From an uncultured Collinsella sp. (GTDB taxonomy: Bacteria; Actinomycetota; Coriobacteriia; Coriobacteriales; Coriobacteriaceae): DNA of 64,000 nucleotides. Below are positions 56,297-64,000 of the stretch, in pieces. How positions within the stretch are numbered: position 1 is the stretch's first letter; each line of letters starts with the position of its first letter. The notes under the pieces were generated by a model that ran no database searches, was not told where the DNA came from, and was given only the letters and a program-made list of their open reading frames with translations. The stretch is taken from positions 36,090-100,089 of the forward strand of contig UQMK01000005.1 in NCBI GenBank assembly GCA_900542085.1, in the 5' to 3' direction. The position numbers and the translations under genes are program-made.

Positions 56297-56327
56297 AGAG
56301 GGCGTCCCAACCAGGCGCCCTCTTTTT
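56297..56327 (+). terminator. Terminator of the glycogen operon
   Basis: AGAGGGCG (56297-56304) and CGCCCTCT (56316-56323) pair around 11 bases and are followed by TTTT. It lies 34 bases past the glgA stop. Confidence 0.88.
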
Positions 56328-56354
56328 GGTTGAACTTCTGTATTAAAAAGAGGG

Positions 56355-56488
56355 CCGGTTTACTACGACAAAATGGCTCAAGCCGACCACGGCGGGTAAA
56401 CTACGAAATTGGCAACGCCTCTACCTGCGGTTTTAATATCACCAAAATTACCCTGGTTGAGATCATTCAATTCATCGCAGTAAACCGG
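56355..56488. repeat. 134-bp repeat element, copy B
   Basis: Starts CCGGTTTACTACG (56355-56367) and ends CGCAGTAAACCGG (56476-56488), its reverse complement with one mismatch. The internal box CTACCTGCGGTTTTA is at 56421-56435, offset 66, the same as in copy A. Other shared parts are GACC at offset 30 and a GGCA before the box. Between these the two copies differ, which suggests either an old repeat or selection on only some parts. Confidence 0.75.
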
Positions 56489-56550
56489 GTTACTTTTGTT
56501 TGGCTACAAATAGTATCGGTAAAGGCACATTTGAATATCGCGATAATTTG

Positions 56551-56640
56551 GATGGTAAAACGATTTTCTAGGACAACCGTTCGCCGATGGTAAACGGATG
56601 TTGTTTATACAGCCTGTGTACAAAAGATATACTTACATCC
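56551..56640 (+). promoter_or_regulatory. Probable regulated promoter of the amylase gene
   Basis: Two related boxes, GATGGTAAAACGAT (56551-56564) and GATGGTAAACGGAT (56586-56599), stand 35 bases apart and resemble half-sites of LacI-type sugar regulators. After them TTTATA, 18 bp and TATACT form a modest promoter (about 56603-56632). This would give glucan-dependent control. Confidence 0.4.
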
Positions 56641-56694
56641 TGTGCGTAAAGCCCATGGCCCGCAGGCCGTGATTCTATTGAACTGGACCGAATT

Positions 56695-59600
56695 ATGAGA
56701 TTGATTCACAACAGCCGTCTGCCGCAGTTTCGTACTCCGTTTGGCGCTGTGACCACTGGAACTTCCGTTTCGCTATCGGTGATTTTGGAGGATGCCGACC
56801 CCAACCAGGCAACGCTCACCCTGCGCACCTGGGTCGATGAAATCGGTGAGTCTCTGTATCCCATGACGCACGAGGGCGACGGCATATTTACCGTAGAGCT
56901 TGAGTGCACTGAGCCCTGTCTTATCTGGTACAGCTTTATCTGCAGCATCGAGGGCCAGCCCGAGGTACGCCTGGGTGCACCGCAGGGTCGCACCGGTGGC
57001 GAGGGTGTGACCTACAACTACGCCGAGGTTCCGTCCTTCCAGATTACCGTCTACAAGCACCGAGAGAACCGTCCCACTTGGTACGAGCGCGGTATGGTCT
57101 ACCAGATCTTCCCCGACCGCTATGCACGCGACGAAAACTGGCGCGAACGCACGCTTGCCGAAGTTGAAAAACCGCGCAAAGGAACCCAGCGCCGCATGGT
57201 CGAGGACTGGAACGAACCGCCCGAGTACGAGCGTGCCGAAGACGGCTCCATCAAGACCTGGGATTTTTACGGCGGCTCGCTCAAGGGTATCCAAAATGAC
57301 CTGCCCCGCATTGCCGAGCTAGGCTTTACGGCCATCTACCTCAACCCCATCTTTGAGGCCGCGAGCAACCACCGCTACGACACGGCCGACTATACCAAGA
57401 TCGACCCGATTCTGGGCACCGAGCAGGACTTTACGGAGCTGTGCAAGGCGGCCGAGAAGCTCGGCATTTCTATCATCCTGGACGGCGTCTTCAACCACAC
57501 GGGCGACGATTCGATCTACTTTAACCGCTACGGCAACTATCCCGGTGTCGGTGCGTGGCAGAGCGAGGACTCGCCGTGGCGCGATGCGTTTTACTTCCAT
57601 GAAGACGGTTCGTATGACTGCTGGTGGGGCGTGGGCAACATGCCCGCCATCAACGAGAGCTCCGAACTGGTGCGCGAGCGGCTCCTGGGCAAGGACGGCG
57701 TGATCCGCAAATGGCTGCGCGCCGGTGCCCATGGTTGGCGCCTGGACGTGGCCGATGAGCTTTCCGACGACTTCCTGGCCGAGATCAAAAAAGCCGTGCT
57801 CGCCGAGAAACCCGATGCGCTGCTGCTCGGCGAAGTCTGGGAGGACGCCTCCAACAAGATCAGTTACGGCCATCTGCGCCGCTACCTGCAGGGCTCCGAG
57901 CTCGACTCTGCTATGGACTACCCCTTCCGCGACATGGTCATCGGCTTTTTAATGGGCTACAAGAACGCCTATCAGGCTGCCGAGGACATCGAGACCCTGC
58001 GCGAGAACTACCCGCGCGAGGCACTGGCCTGCGCGCTCAATCTGCTTTCGAGCCACGACCGCCCGCGCATTATCTCGGTGCTCGGCGGCGGCCCCGACGA
58101 GTCGCAGCTGCCCGAGAGCGAGCGCAGCAAATGGCGCCTGGACGACAACTCCATGGGCCTGGCCAAGAGCCGCTTTTGGTTGGCAACGCTCATGCAGATG
58201 ACCTTCCCAGGCGTGCCCTCGATCTATTATGGCGACGAGTACGGCTTGGAGGGCCTCACCGATCCGGGCAACCGCCGCACCCTGCCGACCAAGGACCAAC
58301 TCCACGACTTCGATACGCTGGCCATCCTTAAAAACGCATCTGCCGTGCGCCGCGCTCTGCCCTTTATGGTCGATGGCGAGATCAAGGCCTTCGCTCTCAA
58401 CGACGACGTCTTGGCCTACACCCGCACGGGCAAAGACGGCGAGGCCGCGACGGTTATCATAAACCGCAGCCTGCGCAATTCGCACTGCGTGACGATCCCG
58501 GCGCTCGGCGAATGTGCGAGCGACGTGATTAGCGGCCACGAGTGCGAGATCCACAACGGTACTGTCACGCTCGATCTGTATCCGCTGGGCTCGTCGATCA
58601 TCTATCACCATGCCGAGCAGCGCCTGCAGGAGCCGCTCGATCACGGTGCGGGTGTTGTGTGCCACATCACCTCGGTGCCGACCGATGATGGCAAGCCCGG
58701 CACAATCGGTGCGCCCACGCGTCGTTTTATCGACCATCTGGCCGCCATGGGCATGCGCTACTGGCAGGTCCTGCCCGTCAATCCAACGGACTTCTTCCGC
58801 TCCCCCTACGCCGGTCCTTCGGCCTTTGCAGGCAATATCGACCTGCTGCCCGAGAGCCACGAGGAGCTGGCTGCCGACTTCGTCACCTGGAAGACCCGCG
58901 GCGGCGAGGATGCCGACCCGCTGTACACGGCGTTTAAACATCGCAACGCCGACTGGCTCGAGAAGTACTGCGTCTACATGGCGGTAAAGAAGCACTTTGA
59001 GGGACTGTCGCGCCACGATTGGCCGGCGGGTGTCGCGCGTTACAACGAGCACCTGATCGATGACAAGCGCTTCCACGACGAGGCCGAGCTGCAGGCGTAC
59101 ATGCAGTATCGTTTTGACCTGGCCTGGTGCGAGCTTATGAACTATGCACACAAGAAGGGTATCGAGGTCATCGGCGATATCCCGATGTATGTCTCGGACG
59201 ATTCGGCCGACGCATGGAGCGAGCCCGAAAACTTCTGGCTGTCCGACACCGGAAAGGCGATTGAAATTTCGGGCGCGCCGCCCGACAACTTTGCGCCCGA
59301 GGGGCAAGTGTGGGGAAACCCCACCTTCCGCTGGGATCACATGAAGGAAAACGGCTATAGCTGGTGGATGGATCGCCTGCGTCGTGCGTTCGCGCTCTAC
59401 GACCGTGTGCGCCTGGACCACTTCCTGGGCTTCCATAGCTACTTTAGTATCCCCGCGGGCAAGGCCTGTGCCGACGGCCGCTGGCTGGCTGGCCCGGGCA
59501 AAGACCTGTTCCAGACGGCCTACGACGAGCTGGGTCCGCTCAACTTTATTGCAGAGGATCTGGGCTATCTGACGCCCGGTGTTCGCGCGATGGCTTCGAC

Positions 59601-59991
59601 CTGCGGCTTCCCCGGCATGGACGTACTGGAGTTTAGCGACTACGACGTTCGTTGCGGAATTCACCCCACACCGGGCAAGATCCTGTATACCTCGACGCAC
59701 GACACCTCGACGCTCGCCGGCTGGTGCACGCATTCCTTTGCGGGCGGCGACGAGCCGAGCGGCATTGCATTGGCAGGGGGGCTCATGGGCAACGCCTTGG
59801 CCAGCGATGCTCCGCTCGTTATGATGCCGCTGCAGGACGTGCTGGGGCTGGGCGACGATGCACGTATGAACGTGCCGGGCGTGGCCACGGGCAATTGGAC
59901 ATGGCAGGCACAGGAGGCCGACATTGCGGCGGCCGAGGAGAAAACTGCGAAGCTCCTGCGCAGCACCCATAGATTCTGGGGCGAAGCGTGA
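56695..59991 (+). CDS. Fused GH13 glucan hydrolase and GH77 4-alpha-glucanotransferase
   Basis: A 1098-residue cytoplasmic fusion. An N-terminal beta domain (1-120) leads into a GH13 barrel of the neopullulanase/maltodextrinase type (YQIFPDRYARDENW; Asp near 350 in WRLDVADE, Glu near 379 in LGEVWE, Asp near 455 in SSHDRPR), then a beta domain to about 645. From about 655 it is a GH77 enzyme (amylomaltase) with Asp near 908 (VRLDHFLG), Glu near 954 (AEDLGY) and Asp near 1003 (STHDTSTLAG). Both sets are intact. It would cut short maltodextrins and rearrange them to feed GlgP. No signal peptide is seen. Confidence 0.94.
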   Translation: MRLIHNSRLPQFRTPFGAVTTGTSVSLSVILEDADPNQATLTLRTWVDEIGESLYPMTHEGDGIFTVELECTEPCLIWYSFICSIEGQPEVRLGAPQGRTGGEGVTYNYAEVPSFQITVYKHRENRPTWYERGMVYQIFPDRYARDENWRERTLAEVEKPRKGTQRRMVEDWNEPPEYERAEDGSIKTWDFYGGSLKGIQNDLPRIAELGFTAIYLNPIFEAASNHRYDTADYTKIDPILGTEQDFTELCKAAEKLGISIILDGVFNHTGDDSIYFNRYGNYPGVGAWQSEDSPWRDAFYFHEDGSYDCWWGVGNMPAINESSELVRERLLGKDGVIRKWLRAGAHGWRLDVADELSDDFLAEIKKAVLAEKPDALLLGEVWEDASNKISYGHLRRYLQGSELDSAMDYPFRDMVIGFLMGYKNAYQAAEDIETLRENYPREALACALNLLSSHDRPRIISVLGGGPDESQLPESERSKWRLDDNSMGLAKSRFWLATLMQMTFPGVPSIYYGDEYGLEGLTDPGNRRTLPTKDQLHDFDTLAILKNASAVRRALPFMVDGEIKAFALNDDVLAYTRTGKDGEAATVIINRSLRNSHCVTIPALGECASDVISGHECEIHNGTVTLDLYPLGSSIIYHHAEQRLQEPLDHGAGVVCHITSVPTDDGKPGTIGAPTRRFIDHLAAMGMRYWQVLPVNPTDFFRSPYAGPSAFAGNIDLLPESHEELAADFVTWKTRGGEDADPLYTAFKHRNADWLEKYCVYMAVKKHFEGLSRHDWPAGVARYNEHLIDDKRFHDEAELQAYMQYRFDLAWCELMNYAHKKGIEVIGDIPMYVSDDSADAWSEPENFWLSDTGKAIEISGAPPDNFAPEGQVWGNPTFRWDHMKENGYSWWMDRLRRAFALYDRVRLDHFLGFHSYFSIPAGKACADGRWLAGPGKDLFQTAYDELGPLNFIAEDLGYLTPGVRAMASTCGFPGMDVLEFSDYDVRCGIHPTPGKILYTSTHDTSTLAGWCTHSFAGGDEPSGIALAGGLMGNALASDAPLVMMPLQDVLGLGDDARMNVPGVATGNWTWQAQEADIAAAEEKTAKLLRSTHRFWGEA

Positions 59992-60035
59992 TAAAACCCC
60001 CGATATGGGGTACAGTTACAGCTGTTTGAATTTTT

Positions 60036-60060
60036 GCGGGCAGAGCGATCTGCCCGCTTT
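60036..60060 (+). terminator. Terminator of the amylase-glucanotransferase gene
   Basis: GCGGGCAG (60036-60043) and CTGCCCGC (60050-60057) pair around 6 bases and are followed by TTT. It lies just before the fmdB-like gene. Confidence 0.7.
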
Positions 60061-60079
60061 GTGCTGAAAAGGAAGTATT

Positions 60080-60316
60080 ATGGCGCGCTACGATTACAAG
60101 TGCACGAGCTGCGGCAACGTGTTTGAGGTTGAACACCCCATGTCCGAGACGCCCGAGGTCGTATGCCCCAGCTGCGGTGCCCCGGCATCCAAGACGTTCT
60201 CGGCCAGCGGCATTAAGTTCGAAGGCAGCGGTTTCTACAACACCGACCAGCGAAGCGGCGGCTCCAGCACCAGCGCCACCAGCGGCTGCTGCGCCAACTG
60301 CCCGCATAGCCACTAA
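60080..60316 (+). CDS. FmdB-family zinc-ribbon protein
   Basis: A 78-residue protein beginning MARYDYKCTSCGNVFEVEH, with a second pair CPSCGAPA about 20 residues later; this is the FmdB/putative regulatory zinc-ribbon family. A Gly/Ser-rich linker and a Cys/His-rich end (GCCANCPHSH) follow. GGAAG stands before the ATG. The function of the family is poorly known (FmdB was proposed to regulate formamidase genes). It is monocistronic. Confidence 0.92.
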   Translation: MARYDYKCTSCGNVFEVEHPMSETPEVVCPSCGAPASKTFSASGIKFEGSGFYNTDQRSGGSSTSATSGCCANCPHSH

Positions 60317-60403
60317 TAACAACGTGGCCCCGCGATCAACTCCGATCACGGGTCCGCTTCTTTGCGCTATGGGTCGATAATTATTTTTAAAAATTAGTAT
60401 ATT

Positions 60404-61345
60404 TTAAAATCCGCCCATACCGGCAGCATAAGGATCATCACAAGTACCATCGCTATACCAATGAGTAGATCCGATATAGTTACCAGCTGCATCATATTGA
60501 TCTAATTGACGAATGACATACTTACCACCACTATTATTGGAAGAAGAAATACTGCTAGAAGATCCACCAGAATTATTATTAGAATAGTTACTACCGCTAG
60601 AATAACTATTCTGCTGAGAAGTCTGCTGTTGAGCTTGTGCTGTTACTTCCTCTTGAGCCTTCGCTTCAGCTTCAGCTTTTGCCTTGTTTAAATCATCAAT
60701 ACGAGATTGATAACGACTGATCTGTTCATTGATTTGATCGATGAATTTTTTAGAATCCTTTTTGGCATCTTCAAAAATAAGCTTCTGATTATCTTTATTA
60801 GAAATATCATTAAGAAGACCATTGAGGCTATTAATATGCTGTTGGAGAGAGTCAGTATCTTCAGTAGAATTTACATCAAAATTAACATGGTCAGTTACAG
60901 AAGTATTCCACTCATCATTTTGAGCATTACGACAGTCTTTAATAATGGAATCGTATTTATTGAGCAACTTCGTCCAATCAGGGGAAGTGCCATCCGCATA
61001 CTTAAAACTGTCATTAGAGATTTCTTTATTCAAAATCTCTTTATTATTTTGAGCATTTTTAATGGTATCAAGACGTTGCTCAAAAGTTAGTAACCCAGGA
61101 TCAGCCTTAAAGGCAGCAACATTATCGCTAGCCTTTGAATACAAAACTTCAACCTGCTGATTATGTTCACTACATGCTTGCTTGTAATTGTAACCAGCAT
61201 AACCACCGACACAACCAGCAATAAGCAGAGCAACAATACCGGCACCAATAATTACCCGCTTTTTAATCGAAGAATTCTCAACCTCTTCATTTTCCTGAGT
61301 ATTATCTTCAGGATTGTCAATCTTGTCACTATTAAGATCGATCAT
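60404..61345 (-). CDS. AT-rich single-pass membrane protein with coiled coil
   Basis: A 313-residue protein. An acidic, Asn-rich N-terminus (1-28) is followed by one membrane helix (about 30-52, VIIGAGIVALLIAGCVGGYAG). A long outer region holds coiled-coil segments (to about 235, KAKAEAEAKAQEEV), then a Gln/Ser/Asn/Gly low-complexity stretch. A small C-terminal motif (YVIRQLDQYDAAGNYIGST) ends it. It is strikingly AT-rich compared with the genes on either side, so recent transfer is likely. No family recognised; a cell-surface role is possible. Confidence 0.75.
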   Translation of the reverse strand: MIDLNSDKIDNPEDNTQENEEVENSSIKKRVIIGAGIVALLIAGCVGGYAGYNYKQACSEHNQQVEVLYSKASDNVAAFKADPGLLTFEQRLDTIKNAQNNKEILNKEISNDSFKYADGTSPDWTKLLNKYDSIIKDCRNAQNDEWNTSVTDHVNFDVNSTEDTDSLQQHINSLNGLLNDISNKDNQKLIFEDAKKDSKKFIDQINEQISRYQSRIDDLNKAKAEAEAKAQEEVTAQAQQQTSQQNSYSSGSNYSNNNSGGSSSSISSSNNSGGKYVIRQLDQYDAAGNYIGSTHWYSDGTCDDPYAAGMGGF

Positions 61346-61535
61346 TTTAACCCCTCAATATCAAATCTGCGAGCGGTTCATGCATCCAGAAACTTACCAA
61401 ACCCAACCGCTTACTTTCATATCCGATTTATTAATCCCAGTCCCAGAAAAATCATCCTTATGAGTTGCGGTGAAATAAGAACTGTTTGGCGGGTAGAAGC
61501 CGCTTTTCAATCCCTATTTCACCGCAACTTAGTTG

Positions 61536-62936
61536 TTACCTGTGGACCAGGCGGGCGCAGAAGTGGCCGTCGTAGGAATCCGCGTTTAAGGGGACGCTTT
61601 GGAAGAGGCCTCGAGCGTTCTGGCGGACGGAGACGAGTTTCTTAGCCTGGGCAAACTCGGGCAGCTGCAGGATTTGCGCCTCGGAGAGCGGCGCCACGCT
61701 AAAGCCGGCACCCTCGGGAGAAGCCAGGAAGGCATCCACGACCTGAGTGTTCTCCTCAGCAAAAACCGAGCAGGTGGCATAGATAAGCTCACCGCCGGCA
61801 GCCACGCGCGCGGCGGCTTCCTTGAGCATCGTCAGCTGCAGTTTAGGAAGCTCAACCGTCACGTCCTTTTCGGTCAAGCGCCACGGAATCTCAGGATGAC
61901 GGCGCATGGTGCCGGTACCCGAGCACGGGGCATCGATAAACACCGTATCGAACAGAACGGGTTTACCAAGCATCGCATCGAACGACGTGAGGACCGTATC
62001 GAGCTCGCACGCATCACCCGAGACGGTACGAACGCCCTTGATACCAGCCTTATGCAGGCGCGCAAGATTCTGATCACACTTGCGATCGTGCAAATCGAGT
62101 GCAGTGTGCTGACGGTCGTAGCCGGCACGCTTAGCCTGGCACATCATCACATACGTCTTGGTACCACGACCGGCGCCAATCTCTAGGCAGCGCCCGGGAC
62201 GAGTAGCCGCAGTAGCGATGAGCTGAGCGTTAAGGTCCGAGGCCACGGCCGCCGCGCGTTCAAACACACCCGACGCAACCGTAGCCTGCGAATCGACCGG
62301 CGCATGGCAGCCCGGGAACACCGGCGCCACAAGCTGCGATAGGTACGGATCAGGCTTGGTTGCAAAGGCGTTCTCGTGCAAAGCGAGCGGCGCGGGCGCC
62401 AGATTTCCGGCAAAGTTGAGCGCGCCCTCGGGCGTATCGAACGACGCCATAATGCGAGCACACAGCCAGCGCGGCATACCCATCAGGCGAGATAGGCGAA
62501 CCAAACGGCGCTCGGACTCATCGGCACCCGCGGCGGCGGCAAAGTCCTCGACGTTGTCCGCGACCTTATGCAGCACGGCGTTCGCCAGACCGGCGGCCGA
62601 CTTAGCGCCGCTACGAACCAGCTCAACACCTTGACTCACGGCAACGCGACCCGGGGTATGCAGGTAGAGCATCTCAAAGGCCGAGATACGAAGCGCCATA
62701 CGAACGCGCGGCGCGACCTTTTTGGGCTTATCGAGAAACTGGTCAAGCAGTTCGTCCAAAATGCCCTGCGTCGCGGCAACACCCAGCGCCAAGCGAGCCG
62801 CAAACGCGGAATCGCGCTGGTCAATGGCCTTGGCCGTAGCACGGGCAGAGAGCACGTCACGCGCATACATGCCGCGACGGTCGGCCTCCATCAGCACATC
62901 GAGCGCGAGCTTACGCGCGGGGGAAAGCTTGCTCAT
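61536..62936 (-). CDS. rsmB: 16S rRNA (cytosine-967-C5) methyltransferase
   Basis: A 466-residue RsmB-type enzyme. Residues about 5-135 form a NusB-like RNA-binding domain. The SAM domain follows: CLEIGAGRGTKTYVMM (motif I), VFIDAPCSGTGTMRRHPEI (motif IV, catalytic Cys) and ATCSVFAEEN (motif VI Cys). The ATG at 62936 overlaps the fmt stop as ATGA. The fmt-rsmB order is common in bacteria and links translation-start and ribosome maturation genes. Confidence 0.95.
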   Translation of the reverse strand: MSKLSPARKLALDVLMEADRRGMYARDVLSARATAKAIDQRDSAFAARLALGVAATQGILDELLDQFLDKPKKVAPRVRMALRISAFEMLYLHTPGRVAVSQGVELVRSGAKSAAGLANAVLHKVADNVEDFAAAAGADESERRLVRLSRLMGMPRWLCARIMASFDTPEGALNFAGNLAPAPLALHENAFATKPDPYLSQLVAPVFPGCHAPVDSQATVASGVFERAAAVASDLNAQLIATAATRPGRCLEIGAGRGTKTYVMMCQAKRAGYDRQHTALDLHDRKCDQNLARLHKAGIKGVRTVSGDACELDTVLTSFDAMLGKPVLFDTVFIDAPCSGTGTMRRHPEIPWRLTEKDVTVELPKLQLTMLKEAAARVAAGGELIYATCSVFAEENTQVVDAFLASPEGAGFSVAPLSEAQILQLPEFAQAKKLVSVRQNARGLFQSVPLNADSYDGHFCARLVHR

Positions 62937-63853
62937 GACAAAGCACCCCACGTCAGATTGGCACCCTGCAGGCCGGCAGCCCAGGCAGAAGCAACCATAG
63001 CACGCTTGCCATCGGGCTTAACCTCAAGCAGCTCGACCGCACCATCGGAAAGTCCCAGGTAGACACGCTTGCTCTTAACGGCAACAGCGCCCTCGCCAAG
63101 CGACACATCCGCCAGCGCAGCATCGAGCGCGCGAACCGACTTACCGGCAATCACGCAGCGAGCGGGTGCAGTGTCGGACGAAGCCAACACGTGACGCACG
63201 CAATCGAGCGCCGCCATCTGCGGATCCAGACGCATCTCCTGCTTGGAAATCTTGGCAGCATGCGTGACGAGCGACTCATCCTGCTCGGTCCACACCGCTG
63301 TGTCATCGGCAAGCGAGGGCAGTGTATCGGTCAGCAGCTTACCGCCCAGCTCGCCAAGCTCCATCGTCAGTGCCTCGGCATGCTTGCCGGCGACAGATGT
63401 CGAGGCCTGCGCACAATAAGCGCCGGTATCCACGCCATGCCCAATACGCATAATGGAAACGCCGGCAACCTCATCACCAGCAAGAATCGCACGCTGAATG
63501 GGAGCGGCGCCACGCCAACGCGGCAACAGCGAAGCATGAACATTCACAATACCAAGCGGCGCCATATGCAGCACCTCATCGGGCAAAATGCAGCCATAGG
63601 CAGCCACGCAGAATATATCAGCCTGCGCAGCCTGAAGCGACTCGACAACCTCGGGCGTCATACGATTGGCCTCAACAACCGGCAACCCCAGCTCAAGCGC
63701 CTTGGCCTTAACAGGAGAAGGCTCAAGCTTCTTACCACGCCCACGAACAGCATCGGGACGAGTAATGACAAGCGCAATCTCATTCCCAGCCTCAACAAGC
63801 GAAGTCAGCGAAGGCACAGCAAAATCAGGCGTACCCATAAACACAATACGCAT
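62933..63853 (-). CDS. fmt: Methionyl-tRNA formyltransferase
   Basis: A 306-residue enzyme that formylates initiator Met-tRNA with 10-formyl-THF. MRIVFMGTPDFAVPSLTSLV is the conserved start. GIVNVHASLLPRWRGAAPIQRAI holds the catalytic Asn and His, and VSIMRIGHGVDTG the Asp-containing loop. A C-terminal OB-like tRNA-binding domain covers about 205-300. The length is normal. It is first in a fmt-rsmB operon. Beyond its start, 63854-64000 shows nothing certain. Confidence 0.96.
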   Translation of the reverse strand: MRIVFMGTPDFAVPSLTSLVEAGNEIALVITRPDAVRGRGKKLEPSPVKAKALELGLPVVEANRMTPEVVESLQAAQADIFCVAAYGCILPDEVLHMAPLGIVNVHASLLPRWRGAAPIQRAILAGDEVAGVSIMRIGHGVDTGAYCAQASTSVAGKHAEALTMELGELGGKLLTDTLPSLADDTAVWTEQDESLVTHAAKISKQEMRLDPQMAALDCVRHVLASSDTAPARCVIAGKSVRALDAALADVSLGEGAVAVKSKRVYLGLSDGAVELLEVKPDGKRAMVASAWAAGLQGANLTWGALS

Positions 63854-64000
63854 AAAGAACGTCTCCCCTCAACCAAAGCCGAGACAGCTACAAATAACGG
63901 CGGAAAGCCAAGTACACGGCCCATCCGCAATAACAATTCAACAAGAAATTATATATGTCTTTTTGACTATCTTTTTATATCTTCTTAAATGTCCGCAAAG

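Noticed and set aside
57949..59970. Minus-strand 673-residue frame opposite the amylase fusion
   Set aside because: Shadow of the GH13-GH77 gene; no motif, and composition typical for antisense of GC-rich DNA.

Overview
The window looks like a chromosome segment of a gut Coriobacteriia member, most likely Collinsella or a close relative. This is inferred from fairly high GC host genes, an actinobacterial-type IHF-like protein, and a glgB-glgP-glgC-glgD-glgA glycogen cluster; it was not checked against any database. Most genes from 1 to 46311 are on the minus strand, while the glycogen/starch block is on the plus strand.

1-13138 is the right end of a tailed-phage prophage. From right to left it holds a plus-strand large serine recombinase that touches a tRNA-Ala(GGC) gene, a divergent pair of XRE regulators around an operator-rich switch, many small early genes, a probable replication region (DUF4373-type protein plus direct repeats and a G-rich hairpin), a tyrosine recombinase, an IHF-like protein, SSB, dUTPase and a DUF1492-like regulator. 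After a strong terminator come HNH, terminase small and large subunits and the start of the portal gene, which runs off the left edge. The structural genes are outside the window.

13101-44900 is an accessory block lying between two identical, same-orientation tRNA-Ala(GGC) genes. Its left part carries tRNA-Val(CAC), a DUF3825 gene, a Fic/Doc-type toxin with a small partner, an HTH/DUF3990 toxin-antitoxin pair with a very large palindromic operator, two near-identical MNT nucleotidyltransferases (only one with HepT), an LPXTG surface protein, and a 1024-residue metallophosphoesterase-STAND NTPase that looks like an antiviral sensor. Its right part (25899-44040) is one long capsule/exopolysaccharide operon that starts with a LoaP/NusG-like antiterminator. 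It encodes the priming transferase, a WecG/TagA transferase, the three UDP-L-FucNAc enzymes, an acyltransferase, glycosyltransferases, three pyruvyltransferase domains, two FrhB-like iron-sulphur proteins, a Wzy-like polymerase and a Wzx flippase. It ends near a 5'-truncated ugd pseudogene.

44971-64000 is housekeeping: thiamine pyrophosphokinase and a HAD phosphatase, then the glycogen cluster, then a fused GH13 amylase/GH77 4-alpha-glucanotransferase, a FmdB zinc ribbon, one AT-rich membrane protein, and rsmB-fmt. GlgB makes branches, GlgC (with GlgD) supplies ADP-glucose, GlgA elongates, GlgP and the GH13-GH77 fusion take glucan apart. GlgB and GlgA both carry lysine/alanine-rich histone-H1-like tails, which is unusual.

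The points most worth following are the metallophosphoesterase-STAND protein, the tails on GlgA and GlgB, a 134-bp repeat with 13-bp terminal inverted repeats found at 13441 and 56355, and two small TA-region proteins that share an N-terminal WSYVQxDDG motif next to different partners.
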